Source: Oegoconia quadripuncta
Lineage: Eukaryota > Arthropoda > Insecta > Lepidoptera > Autostichidae
Assembly (NCBI GenBank): GCA_949316235.1
Contig: OX438745.1
Location: 5,027,001 to 5,091,000 of the forward strand
Direction: 5' to 3'
Length of the DNA stretch: 64,000 nt
The position numbers and the translations under genes are program-made. Positions 20,981 to 34,400 of the stretch are shown here, one piece after another (the stretch's first letter is position 1; every line of letters begins with the position of its first letter). Under the pieces are notes generated by a model that saw only the letters and a program-made list of their open reading frames with translations, had not been told where the DNA came from and searched no databases.

Positions 20981-23900
20981 ACAATAAGGAAAGAAACCAA
21001 AACTTAACACGCTCTATACAAATCGATCAACATTAAAAAAAGGAGAATGGTGAAAAACTTGAGTGCTGTAGAAGTGCCTGAATACAGCCAATTACGGACC
21101 TTCTGTACGGACTGAAGTTAGGAACACTAACGGAATTTCCGAGAATTTTACCGAATATTGATTTCTAATAATCGAGTACTGCACAAGTGAAATTTTGATT
21201 GGCAAGAGTTTAACAATTCAAATATAGTTAATAATATTTTATAAAACATACGAAGAATAAATTAATACAAGAGTTTCTATAATAATACTTAATGAAAATT
21301 TTACTGCAATAGCCGTCGCAGACAAACTGGGTGGCGTTCGTTAAATTTTTAATGTTTTTCATTATATTCCACTAAAAAGACACACAACAGATAACTCCAT
21401 ATCAAGTAAAAATCTATTTTAAATAATAGCTACTCTAGACGCATCCCCATTTTTGCCTGCGAAAGGCCAAAGCCAGACAATGATAAGAAGCGGCAGCGGC
21501 GTAGCAATCAAATGCATAGGGAAAGAAAACTCCGCTAACAACGGAAACCCCCTACACAGCTACCGCTTCTAAGGCGCGGGGTATACAGATGCGATGGGGC
21601 GCGTCCCAATGCAACTTTACATGCGTCAGATTGCATAGAACGAGTACTACAAGAAAATACGCGACTACTATAATTAAATAATGTCTCGCCCGCGCCTCGT
21701 CGCCCATCCCCTCCATATATTCCACGCCTAAAGCAACTCCACAGCCATGCAATTCCACATTTAGTATATACTGTATTCAGACTATACTGTATTCACGATG
21801 AAATCGCGCTAACAAACAGCGTACACTTATCGATAAATGTATCAATTTTGATGCCAATCCTTAACTAATTTTACAGTAGTAATTCCTGGAACGATAAGAA
21901 CGGGATAGACCCAGTTTAAAATTAGTTTTACTTATTTTATGCCACAACCGGTCAGCACTTAACATCGACTGAAACCAGTTCGAATTCGACGGCACTACGC
22001 CCTGTCAATTTGATGAATCAACTTGTCCATTATTAGAATTCTTGTACAATAAAAGTATTGAACTCAACGTGTCTATCACGACACATTTCTGACTCAACAA
22101 ATTGTTTCAGCAGATCAGACGTGAAATTGCATCGTGAGTAGCCGCTTTGAAACCCTCTACTGTTATCTGAAACACGTGTATCGCAAAACCGCAGAGGGGT
22201 CCTCGGTACTACATTTGACTCTTAAAATAAATAATAATACCACATACATTTTGTTCTGATAATTGTTCCTAACCCGTGCGCACACAATCTCAAGGTCATA
22301 TTGAGTTCACAAATAATGAACCGAAACAAAACACCTAATTGAAATCAATTCATTTCAAAATATTATTGAACATAATTTCTTTTTTTATTTATTTAAGCTT
22401 TACATAAACGTACAAATATATATAACAACTCTGTACATACAATGTTGTGACAAAATATTTCTATATTTATAATGGTTCAGGCCTCCGTTCGTTCACTATA
22501 TTTACATTTTGTTTTGTTACACTGTTTTTAAGCTTCCTTACACTAAAACAAAATCACAATACCAGAAATCAAAAAATGTTTCTTTATCTGTAAGTAATTT
22601 ATGCCCAAATAATCCCAGAGTCAATTTAAATTCATAGTTGATAAGAGGGTTAGGCATTGATGAGGCGTTTTACTGTTTGATATGATCATAATTTTAACAT
22701 CATAACCGTCACGTTTCATTGCTATACTATATTAACATTTTAAGTAAATTCAACTCTAATTTGTGTAACGTTAAGCGTTTTTTAACTTTGCCATATTAAA
22801 TCAACAAAATTAAATTATTGTGCCAATTGTCTAAAAATTCAATCAAAACAGAGAAACTCTACCTTCTTTGTAATAATTATGATAATGTTCCAATTTAATT
22901 AGGTAAATAGAATAATTATATAATTATTTTAACTGCAATACTAAGTTTACTGACTTTTCGTTTTTACAAATCAAAGTGTGAAAGGATACTCCATCAAAAC
23001 CTACCCTCAAAACCTTTAAATACAAGCCACCGACTACGCCACTGTTCCAATCTTCAACGCAGATTCATAGTAAAACAATCACAAAAAACTAAAAAAAAAA
23101 TACATAATAATAAATAAAGAACGATTAACAAAAACATTACATACATTGTAAGGCACGAGCCTAAGAAATGAAATACCGGCCGGCAATGCCGCTTAGGCGT
23201 TTCATTATTTACGTATGTATTACGTTAGAAATCTATTCACACAGCATGAGATATTGCAGCTCTAATTATAAATTGTAATAACTGATGATGAAGTATCTAC
23301 ATGGCGTAATTTAAATCCTGCATGCCCTGATAACAAGTTAATCCACTCCTGTTTACCAACGAGTTTCCCCAAGGCATCATAGTCGAATTCCATCGAAATT
23401 TTCCAAATTCCAATAACTTATGATCTTAGAGAACAGTGAAGTTTGCAAAGGGAGTCGACCAATGTTCGGTGGAATTTGAATATGATTCCTTGGGAAAATT
23501 ATTGGCAATTAGCATTGTTTTCACATACACCAGTATATGTCTCAAGAAATATTTTGCGTGAGATACAGTGTCCGAAATCGTGCACAAGCCGAAAGCGCAA
23601 TGGGCATCACGGACTACTAAAACAGACTACACCATCAATGACGCTCTATATTCTTGCCAGATCACAAATACGTTGCAACCCCACTCCGCTGTTTTACGTA
23701 GGAGCGAGGACATGCGTCAACTAGAAAGAGACCACTAATATTGCACGGAGTCGGTAAAGTAGAATCGCACAAATCAACCCCCAGAGACGGAAAAATGCAA
23801 AAACGCTTGGATACTAAAAAAATCAAAGGGAGCTCAAACTGTAACAGTAAACTCAAGACCACTTCTTGTCAAAACACTGATTATTCCAAGTACTTTTTCA

Positions 23901-25204
23901 GTAAATCAAATGGCAGAGAAAGACTTTCATTACTTATGACTTGTTAAATCAATTGTGGGATACATACTGACTGACCATAGGCAACCACAAAATGCTGCTA
24001 TTGTCTGAGGTAAAGAGACAGTCTCTCACGATTTTCATGTTTACTTTTCCGGTACGAGACAATATCCTGCAGTGGTCTACAAGATTTCCATATTAGTTCC
24101 CCTATAAGTGCTGTATGAATAAATTTCTAACCATTACGGTGGAGTTGACACAACATTAGCATTCATAAAGCCTTGAAGATTATCTATATACTAACATTGT
24201 AAAGGCGTTATCGCTTCAAATGGACGAGGATCAATCAAAGAGTACAATAATGTTATTTCATGGCATATTTGAAGTTGTGATATGACAAGCGTGACAAGTG
24301 ATTTCTCTCGATATGCTCATAGACGGAATTAGAACTTAAATTCCTTTGAAATCTTATAAAAAATTAAAATATAACATTTTAGATAACTTCCTGTGAAGAG
24401 AGCGACTAAGTAAAGACAAAATTTATCCATCTGCGAAGAAAGTTGGTAATACAAAAACTTAAAGATCGAGCTCGAAGCCAACGCAATTGGACCTTTGTTG
24501 AATCGACCCATCTGGGAATAAGGTGATTTGGCATTTTGGGAATTGGACATTATACATGCTAGCAATTTATCGATATCGTCAGAAATTTATCGATTGTCAT
24601 AAGAAATCATCGCGACAACGAGAGAACGCCTGAATCATATCGAAATAATGTCGACCTAATATGCATGAGCCGGACGGTTTTCCGTTGTCTCGCAGAACTT
24701 CTGGACTATTGAGCATCTCAAGATAACGGTATTGAGCATCCTAGGATAAAGGGTGAACTGCCACTAGTCAAAACACCCATGAAAATGCGATTTCAACATC
24801 CACCATGCCCTTACCATTACCTTGCATCACAAGGCTTATCAAGTCAAAAACTCTGCAGTAGCGAAAGCTGAGTTAGGTCACCATATTATTGTGACGAAGT
24901 GACGTTTAGACACAACATACACCCGTGCATACGTATGTCCCGTTTCCGGTGGCAAGCCGGGCGTAAGTGGGAATGAGAAGCCAACACCTCCGTCACATGC
25001 GATCGCACCTGCTGGTAATTAGTTTCCATCTCGTACCCACAATCGACTGGCTTGCGAATAAAAGGGGGGCATATGCGCATGTGTGTCAGCGCATGTGTTT
25101 TAGCGCTTGTAGCTTAACCCTGTGGTCCAATAGGAAAGTTGTCAATAAGTTTCATAAATTGGTATGGAGTTTTTAACTGTAATCGCATTTAAGAATACAT
25201 AAAC

Positions 25205-25310
25205 TGCTTAGAAATGGTTGAGAGAGGAAAGCCGAATATTGGATGTGATGGCGTACATTAAAAACGGTGTGCGTCCAGCAGTGGGCGACTGCTAGAGGAT
25301 GATGAGTGTC
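25205..25310 (+). mobile_element. Possible RTE-like 3' end
   Basis: GTCCAGCAGTGGGCGACTGC followed by TAGAGGATGATGAG resembles the terminal 'PAVGxW-stop-(ATG)n' of RTE elements. Only about 100 bases; tentative. Confidence 0.4.
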
Positions 25311-26039
25311 ACTCAAACATTGGAAGCGATAAAGCCACTATTTATTCGTCCTATTTTGATATCATTTTGATATTCCTAACTAATCTCATTTCCGTTAAGG
25401 TCAAGCATCACCTTATTGTAAGTTTTTTTTCTCATTAAACAATAAATACTTAATTTACGCTTAGAACCTTAAGTATGAAAAGCGTATAAATCATATCAAT
25501 GTTTCGATTAACGGACTTAGTTCCTAGCTAATAGTATTATGTCATATTGTATGGATGGATATACACATTTTGAAATGGAAGAAACTCTCACTGTGTTATG
25601 GTAACAAATCTGTACTGCCGTCTGTATCAGAATTTTCTAAAGAAGGCGAAGGCGACGATATATTTCATACAAACTACATTAGTATTTCCAAACGTCGAAG
25701 AAGCAAAAACTATTCAGAATTTTCCACTTCTACGCCTCCTCTAAATAACTCAAAATACACCTATCTATGGATTATCATTCCTCAATATATGCATCGACCT
25801 GTACTGTTTTAGTTATTTCAAAACAAACTGAACTATGCAAACAACTTTCAACATAACATCTTTATAAACAAACCAGCACTAGTAGCACGACAGGCGCGAT
25901 AAACGTTTATGTCGCGGTTATTTGTCCTGCTCATTGACTTGGACGAAATATACACTATCCCACTCTCACACCTACGTCGCGCGCGACAAACGATGTCTTG
26001 CTACGGGGACTGGACTTAACCTTCAGCATTTTAGCAACA

Positions 26040-26170
26040 TTAGCCCGTTTAGCGCTTGACCTCAATCACAACTGCTGATAAGTGAAGATCGGGGGAAGAA
26101 GGTGGAAGCACATCCAGAACACACTGCCAATGTTATACACAACATTGCCTTGGCGGCATACTGAGGTCGG
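26040..26170 (-). mobile_element. SINE family B, degraded
   Basis: TTGACCTCAATCACAACTGC, AAGTGAAGATCGGGGGAAG and AACATTGCCTTGGCGGCA follow the mirrored family order, with gaps. Confidence 0.5.
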
Positions 26171-28340
26171 CATTACAGAATAGACTATCAAATCTAAATC
26201 TGGATTAGGAAAAATATGAATTGACCTATCCATAATTTACGTAGTGATCTAGACTTAAGCTTAGTTCTGTAACACAGGCCTTAGATAGGCGGACATTTCT
26301 AATGCTAACTTATTAAGCCAAAGTTGTTTCTCCAGACGAAAGATATCAGACGAATGCATTAAACATGTTCACATTCACATGGCGTATTCATACACATTCG
26401 AAACTTCATAGTATCATTCATATTCACATCAAGCTTCAAAAACACTCAATATATACACGCCCCGCAGTTTTCCACGCAATATGACACGATACAGTTGTTA
26501 ACAATACTACAGCGATGGCTGACAAAAGCGCGTAATTCTAAAACGGCTGTGTTGTAAAGCAAAGCCAATATTGTGTGAAAGAGAAACGATCTTTTAGACA
26601 TTCCGATCAACTTCGTATCTATATTGTTCAAAATACAATGTCTAATAAATACAGCTAAGACTTTTAGTGGACATTGTTTAGTTTTAATAATTTCCGTTCT
26701 CTATTTTTCAGAAGCATCGATTCTCATTTGGGTTATCACCAAATTCATGGCGTTAAAATTTCCAGACTGAAAGCGCTTCAAACAATTTTGCGCTACCCTT
26801 ACTGACACAGCAGGCACAAAAATGACCAATTTTTTTCTACTGCGTATTGCTACGCCGTTTTTATTATAAAATTTATATAATATTAATTTCGCATCATACT
26901 GAATTTCTTAGTGGTTTCTCTCATTTTTCTAGACTGAGAAGCAATGGAAAGTTGCGATTTTTTTTTTCTTTTTTATTTTGAGAATGCCAACTTCTAAAGG
27001 TATCACAATACAATCAAAACTAAACAGTACAACTAAAGATATTTGATTACAATTGTAAACAATTGCGTACAAAATACGAAAATATAGTTTCCCAGGCATG
27101 TTAGCTCACTTCATTTCAATCTGGCTCAATTCTGAATAGCTTCTGATTAAAGTCTTCGACCTCCCAATCAATTTTCTACCAGACCTGAACAGATAGGACA
27201 TATTTTTATCTGATCAAAGATGCATTTTGCACAAGTTTACTATGTTAGATCTGTATTCATTACATTACTGTATTCATAGACAATTGTTTCATTATTGTAT
27301 TCTTCCTAAAACATATTGCCACTATTGTCAGCCACCACTGGTCACTACCAAGCATAAAAGCCCAAAGTAAGGAGGACTGTATAATTTACATGAAGGTCAC
27401 AATTTCATTTGTTAAAAGTATTCCAAATACGTTTTACATCCGAATCGGCAATAGATAATAATATGATATAGGTCATGATAATAGGGCAGTGAGACATATA
27501 CACAGAGCTCTGTCTAGTCTAGCCAGAACGGTAATAACATAAAATCATCCGATTATTCACCCATTAATGGTGCGCAGAGTAATAACAATTCAATTTCTTA
27601 TCACGTCGTCGCCTAGCTTTTAATTTCGTTTCAGTGTATCTGTAAATACTTCTTACACAAAAAATAACATTTGCAGGATTTTTTGTATGAAACCTATCGA
27701 ATTTGATAAGATATATTTTTCGTACGATTAATCCTGCAGTAAAACTAGATTCCAACTAAACAAGACGTTGAACTGATATACCTTACTAATATTATTTGCC
27801 AATTCAGCTAATAGTTTTCGCTCAGACCACAAAAGCAAGGGACATGTTAAAAAGGGTTCTAGCGTCGCCACTTTCAAAGGGCCGTTAAGTTTTGCGTACA
27901 ATCAAAATAGCGTCCTGATTGACACTTTACGTACATTGTGTGGACATCGAGGCGTCAAGCTGCACACCCCTTAACATATCTCCCTTATTTTATGATCTGA
28001 GGGGTTTCGTATCTATACTATATTGCTTTACGTCATATATAACAATTTTTAACCAAAAGGAAAGGTGCATTTAGAATCTCTTTACTTTACGAATCGTTGT
28101 TTCCTGCAATATCACTTCTAAGACGAAAAATAAAAAGGAGTAAAAACCGTCCTAAATGCATCTCTGCACCTCATTTTGTACATAATTTTCAGTTATTTAT
28201 AAAAGATTTTCACGGATTTTGGACACTAATCGCCACTAGAGTTCGCTAAGTATAGCTCCAAGGCTCACACGCCAGAATGTCGACAAAAAGCGACAGTCCT
28301 CGCTTACCTAAGGCTAGATACACACGGTGCCGTTCGCCCG

Positions 28341-28466
28341 CTAGAACTTGTCCTGGAATATGAAGAGGTTGTTCGTCGCAGCGACCGCTATTATACTTTC
28401 GTGCGGATGCCACGCGGTGTGAAGGATCTTTTTGTTGAAGTCGAGGCAGTCGACGCTTATTTCGTC
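28341..28466 (-). CDS. tws: B55 last exon: final blade and C-terminus
   Basis: Acceptor TTGTCAACAG; stop TAG at 28343-28341. Residues 409-449: [41 protein letters not shown]. The C-terminus NNL[FY]IFQDK[FV] is diagnostic for B55. The open frame on this strand at 28246-28476 with a different translation is a shadow. Confidence 0.98.
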   Translation of the reverse strand, partial: DEISVDCLDFNKKILHTAWHPHESIIAVAATNNLFIFQDKF

Positions 28467-31400
28467 CTGTTGACAAATATATTCATTATTGACGAGTCCC
28501 AATGTGGATATTCGATATCACTTAGTTCAAAAAGCAGACGGAAAGGAAATTTGACAGCACGTTATCCGACCTTTTTGGTGGGAATCCACGCATTTTTTTT
28601 TATATTTCTTACTAACATCATCAACCGCCTTACAAGCCTCTCTCTCTCACTAGGGAGGGCATATTTCAAGTTTTCATGTGTAACAAAGACAGTATTGCGC
28701 AGTGCAGTGCATTTAAGTGTGTGTCCCACATGAAATCGTCAAAAGCTTCCGCAAGGCATTGTCAACTAACAGAAGATTAATGCATTGAGATAAAAAGGCT
28801 TGGCCACCTTCGGTTATGGCTATGTCGCTAACTTCGGTTCTCCTATGGATTTCTTAATTCCAGATTTGATAGAAACTTGTTTTGGTCTGACGCTTCCAGC
28901 GTGAGCTGCGTCACTGTGGAGGGCTGTGAGTGGGAGTACGTCACCTTCTTCCTCTTGGCGGTGGCGGCCACGCGCCTCGCCCGCAGCGGCTGGCGCGGTC
29001 TGGCGGCCGCGTCCCGCGACGCCTCCAGCGTGAGCTCCCCGCGCCGCGCGCCGCCCGTGCCCCGCTCGAACACTCTGCGGAACAACGCTCGCTTTACAAC
29101 TAACCCGCTCGATACACGCGGTCGCGAGACCACGGTAACACTTACAATATAAACTATAGGTAGGGCATTTTAAATGTCCGCCTGGTTAGCTACCACCATC
29201 TTATCTAAACCTGCCGCCAAGCAGCAATGTTAGTAGCAATGTTGTGTTCCGGTTGTCAGAAATAAGATAGCCAGTCCCCCAAATGTGTTGGGGTTTCCGG
29301 GAAGTACGCTTCCACCTTCGACCTAATCTTCACTTAACATCATTGATCGAGGTCAAGTAGGAACCCGTCGTACATAAAAAAAATAGACCTGGAGGAAATG
29401 AGATTTACAAATCTTTTTGATCAGAAAATTTAAATCTGGGATTTAACCCAAATTCATTTAAAAAAAAACTCTATAATCAACGCATTTCCTGAACGGTCAC
29501 AAATTCTCAATAGATTTAATACTTGATGTCAAAGGCGGAAGAAATAGATTTCTATGCTAGATACAATGTAAATTCAACGGTGTGCGAAGTGCGAGTTTAA
29601 CCTCGTTTTTAACTAAAGGTCTTAGCATACGTGACGGGTAATTTCTCGGACGGAACGGAGACGGGACAGGTATAGTTCCTAACGTGAAAGTGGTTTTAAA
29701 ACATACGTACAGGACGGTGTTCAACGATAGTCGTGCTAGTGCTGCAACCATATTTCAGCACAAAATGTTCGACTTTACTTTTGAAGAACTAGCAATGGTT
29801 GCCGTAGTATTCGATGAAGAAGATGCCATAACGATGTTTTTTCTATTGCCGTCCCGTTCCGCCCGTGTTTCTCGCCACGTGTATTTTATTGCTGTTTTTA
29901 AATGCAACGATGTCAAAAAATCGTCCCGTTCCGTCCGGCACGAGAATAAACACGTCACGTATGCTAAGACCTTTAACCATCGCGTTCACGTCTACGCAAA
30001 AAGTATCTATGAAAAAAATAGTTTTGCAAACTATCCGCTAGAGGCGCTGCACATTTTTCCATACAAATCGTCACGTGAACGCGGTAGTAAAGTAAACAAA
30101 ACTCACATTTTATTCACATTTATCTGTCTCTTTTAACCTAATCCTGCAATAGTCATCTCAATTTACATATTTCCATACTATCTATCAATCAAAAATGAAC
30201 CTCAGAAGTTAAGATACAATACAGAAGTATTTAAAAAACGTGGGATTTACTGATTTTATCACCTTCTTTGATGGATTTAAATCTTTTTCCCATATATGTG
30301 ACGCCCTATATTTTACAACTGCCCTTTGCGCACAATTTGCGTTTAATAATAGCCATGATATTTATCAAAGGGCAAGTATAGGATATCAGCAGCAACCATA
30401 AGAAGGCGTACTAACTTTGTGAATTCAGCTAACATAAACAGATAGATTCGTGCCTCTTAATAACATTGTACCTACACCGGTAATTTTTTTCATGGAAATG
30501 ATAAGTTCTCATAAATATATTGAAATGCCATTGTTTAAACAGCATAGGAAATCTTTGATTTAAATATTCCCACTTGTCAAACTGAAACACCATGCTTGAT
30601 TATCTATCAGAAAAACATTGTCGGGCTAGGAAGTCGCTTATGCGAACCCAGGTCTACCGCCGAGTGAGGTCGCCCCGGGGTTCTAGTGAGTATACCTCCC
30701 GTCAGGTGAGGGGAGTTCACATATAACGGCTCGCCAACCCCTAGGTTGTTATACATAAAAATAAATACTATACCTAAAGAAGCCGTTGTACGAGCCGGTC
30801 ATGAGTCGCTGGTCATCACCACTCCAGCAACACTCGAACTTGTCGAAGATGCAATCGTTCTCATACAGCGAGCACAGCTTGGAGCGCAGATACTCGTGAA
30901 CCTGAAGTATAGTTGAAAGAAACTTAGGGTTAGGGGCGGTATTACAACATAATTTGTAATAACCGACGACAGTAGTGTCAAAACACTTCGGGGGAAGAGA
31001 AGAGAGTGAGAACTGCGACTCCTCGAATGAGAAAGTCTTACCACCATGCCATGTTTACTTTTAACCTGTCCTATATCACTCAGAGTATCACAAGAGGGAA
31101 TAAAGAATCCCAAATACATACATACATGCAAAAAACAGAACTATTCTTTGCAGTCCAGTAACAAAAAGTGAACTTTATGATATATTGGGCCATGGTCTTT
31201 CGCAAAAACCAATATTTTCTGATAAAAATTGTACCAATCAGCTGACTTGAAAAACCTTTGGCAGTTTCTTGTATATAATTTCACCTATTTATTCTTAATA
31301 CTGGACTATACTATGGTATCGATCAGCTCTGAGGGCATCTACATAATAAATAAATAATGCATAAAACAAATAAGACCACTGGTACTCACTGGATATGTTT

Positions 31401-34400
31401 CTACTGGTTTTGTTTCCATTCTAAGATCCCATACTTTTAAACCTAAATAATCTCTCGACATCATGTATCTGCAATAGAAGAAGCACACTATTAATTTTCA
31501 TTCAAAAGGACGGATTCTTTGCCTATAAAAAAAAAACAAATGAATATCGATCGGAAATACAAATGTGAATGTCGGGAAAACAAACGCAGGGAGCATAAAA
31601 TATAAACATCTATCAAAAAATCAATTGAATCACGGAAAAGATTAGGAAAGTGTTTTTCGAAATGTCAAAGTTTAGCAACCAGCTTAGTGCCAGGTTTAAG
31701 TGTAAGGTCTTGTCTGGCTTTTTTAACTGAGGAAGTTGAAAAGGAAGAAGGTAAGGAAGGATATGCTATCTTATCTGATCTTAGTGTCGAAGCTTACCAA
31801 GCAGATCTTATCAGGTGTCATTCTCTTTGTCATGCCGAAGGGCAGTATATTTTGCGTGCATCGTTTCTCTAACCTGTGCGGCCGACGAATACAAACCCAC
31901 GTCAAGTCCGCTAAGTTTAAGCATATGGACTATAATGACGAAGAGCTCTCACCTGCCGGAGTTGCTGAGCTTCACGTCACTGATCGAGGATATGATCTCA
32001 GAGAAGAAGGAACGCGCGTGCGGATCCTCAGGTTCCTCGAACAGCTTGGCGTGTCGGTCGCAGAGGGCCGCCGCCCGCATGTCGCACAGCCTTATTGTAC
32101 CTGCGACATGTTGAACGAGTATTATATAAATCAAAAACAGAAAAAAAAATTTAGAGTCGTGCCTTTTATACAGGCAGAAAGGCACTGTCTACCCTAGCAA
32201 ATTGTCCAACAAGTATCACAAGATGAACAATTTACCAGACTGTACTATCAATTGTATCAAAATTCAATACTTAGTTCAGATTTTTGAGGTGGTTGTACGT
32301 TAAGACAGACGATTTATTAATTCTAAATATATTCTAAATATATTCTAAACAGTTGCGAAAATTACTTTCGAGTAAGTTATTACTTCGTAGTTGTATTTTT
32401 TTTTTCATTTAATAGGAACATTTATCATTCTTCCTACCCTGTGACCAAAACGCTGTGCACGCTATTGGTCGTATTAATAATTGAGATTGAGATCGCGTCT
32501 CAGTCTTAATACAATTTTTTTTTGATACGGTTTTAATATGCAACAAATTCTCAAGCGTCAATTTAAGCTCATCTCAATCTTGAGAACTGCTTATTAATAC
32601 GAGCCTTAGATTACAAAATTTGTCACAAGATTCATAATAAATAATAATATATTTCGGACACTTACACCAATTATCTAGTCCCAAACTAAACAAAGCTTGT
32701 ACTATGGATACTAGGTAACGGATAAACGTACATACTCAAGCATTTATTTCAACGTATACATTATATCATTTGTAGAATAACAATTTAAATCTATTGAAAA
32801 TAATATAAGGGCTTATTGCATTTATCTGTCAGTCAGTATGTGCAAGCTTACTACCGCTTCGGAAAGGATAATCATCTGTGGTAATGGACGCGGCGCAAGA
32901 AACCCAAAGGATTATCGTTGTCCTTCTTTTATAATAAAAAGTATATTGGGAACTGGTCGAAGTACACCAAGCGTGTTTGTCATTCAGATAGTCACATTTT
33001 TTTTAAATTTTTTTAATAATCTGATCTTTAAATTTTTCTCACTTAGATTGATGATGTTCTCAAGTAACGCTATATGTATACTCCATAGAGCCCCATAAAT
33101 GATGTGTTTGTTAACTTTGCTCAGTCTGACCATAGGGAGTAAGTCAACAGTATTTATATAAACATCCAGATTCGGGAACAAATGTTTATTTTTGGATAAA
33201 TTAATACGTCACACAAACATTTTCCCCTCGCGGTATTCGAACCCGCAACCGTTGGTTTCGCTGATAGGGTCACCAATCGGTCGTCACTTCTGAAAACACA
33301 CTGTCGATTATTCAGTACCACACATTTTTACTGTTAGCTATTACATGCTTACGTGACACACGAAAATATTGATACACATGACAGATTTTAACTACTGTTA
33401 GATATGAAACTGTCTGATTTCTGTCTATTTACGCGACATTGGAAGCATAAGTGAAATAATAAAACGACTGGCGTGACTTCTTTCGAATGTTCTGGTGGTT
33501 ATTGCGTCCCATATAAAAGAGAAATGAATAAAATAAGACAGTCACGCACATGAGACACGAGAAAATAGAAGTCATTTAATCACTAGGGAGTAAATTCTTG
33601 TACTACGTCAAAATTTATCTTGTACATATTTTTTTTATTTGATAGCCGCCATTATGAATTCAATTACATTTTGTATATATACTCGTATAACTTAAATCAT
33701 ATATTAGGTCCTTACCTATGAAATTGGCGTTTTGTATGAAGAATTTCATTCAGACTGTTTTCGCTATACAAACATTTTTGATTTTTTTTGGGAACGCCAA
33801 ATCCAAATTTAGCTAAACTTTGTGTGTATTATCGGATAACATTAAGTTACGTATAGGCAACTTTAATTTTTAAAACTAACCGCTTTATAAAAGTTTCATC
33901 GAATCCAAGGAAAAGAAGCACATGAAAAGAGCTCTGTTCAATTTTTTTTTATTATGTGATTTAGCCCAGAAATTAAAAAATATTTCATGTGAAACCTTGA
34001 AATAATATTCCATTTTCCATATAAAAAACAAATTTGGATATAGTTTTGAAAATCGCAGGAATTGGTGCATATGATTAACGAAGAAAAAAAAAACTCCAAT
34101 TTGATAGGTAAAGGACCCAATATTTCCGTTGATACAATATTATAAACGATAAAAATAAGACTCTGACCTTGTTAGAAATCCTCAATACTCCGAGAAAATA
34201 ACATCTACATAAACATCCATACATAAAGTCACCCCTGTTTCCCGTAGGGGGTGGGCAGAGACCACAGACTTCCAAAGACATAAACCATCAGACTGTATTA
34301 AAACCTAAAACTATCTCCGAAACGGGTGAACCGATTTCCATCAAGTCTAGATTTGAACAATCTCAAACAAAAGCTTTCGAAAAAAGAACTTTATCAAATC

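Larger units (their letters stand above)
20300..28240. other. Intergenic region between the convergent genes: mostly unassigned
   Basis: Besides the items listed separately, this is AT-rich DNA with only short, non-conserved reading frames. Read by eye, frames such as 23443-23724, 25555-25812 and 26446-26631 show no family motif and no splice or start context, so I do not call genes here. Confidence 0.5.

Noticed and set aside
28877..29152. GC-rich + strand open frame of 91 aa
   Set aside because: Shadow of B55 exon 10 on the opposite strand.
29684..30136. 150-aa + strand open frame
   Set aside because: Mostly inside the Harbinger-like element copy 1; not a host gene.
31687..32197. + strand frames of 61-153 aa
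   Set aside because: Overlap B55 exon 7 in antisense; no domain recognised.
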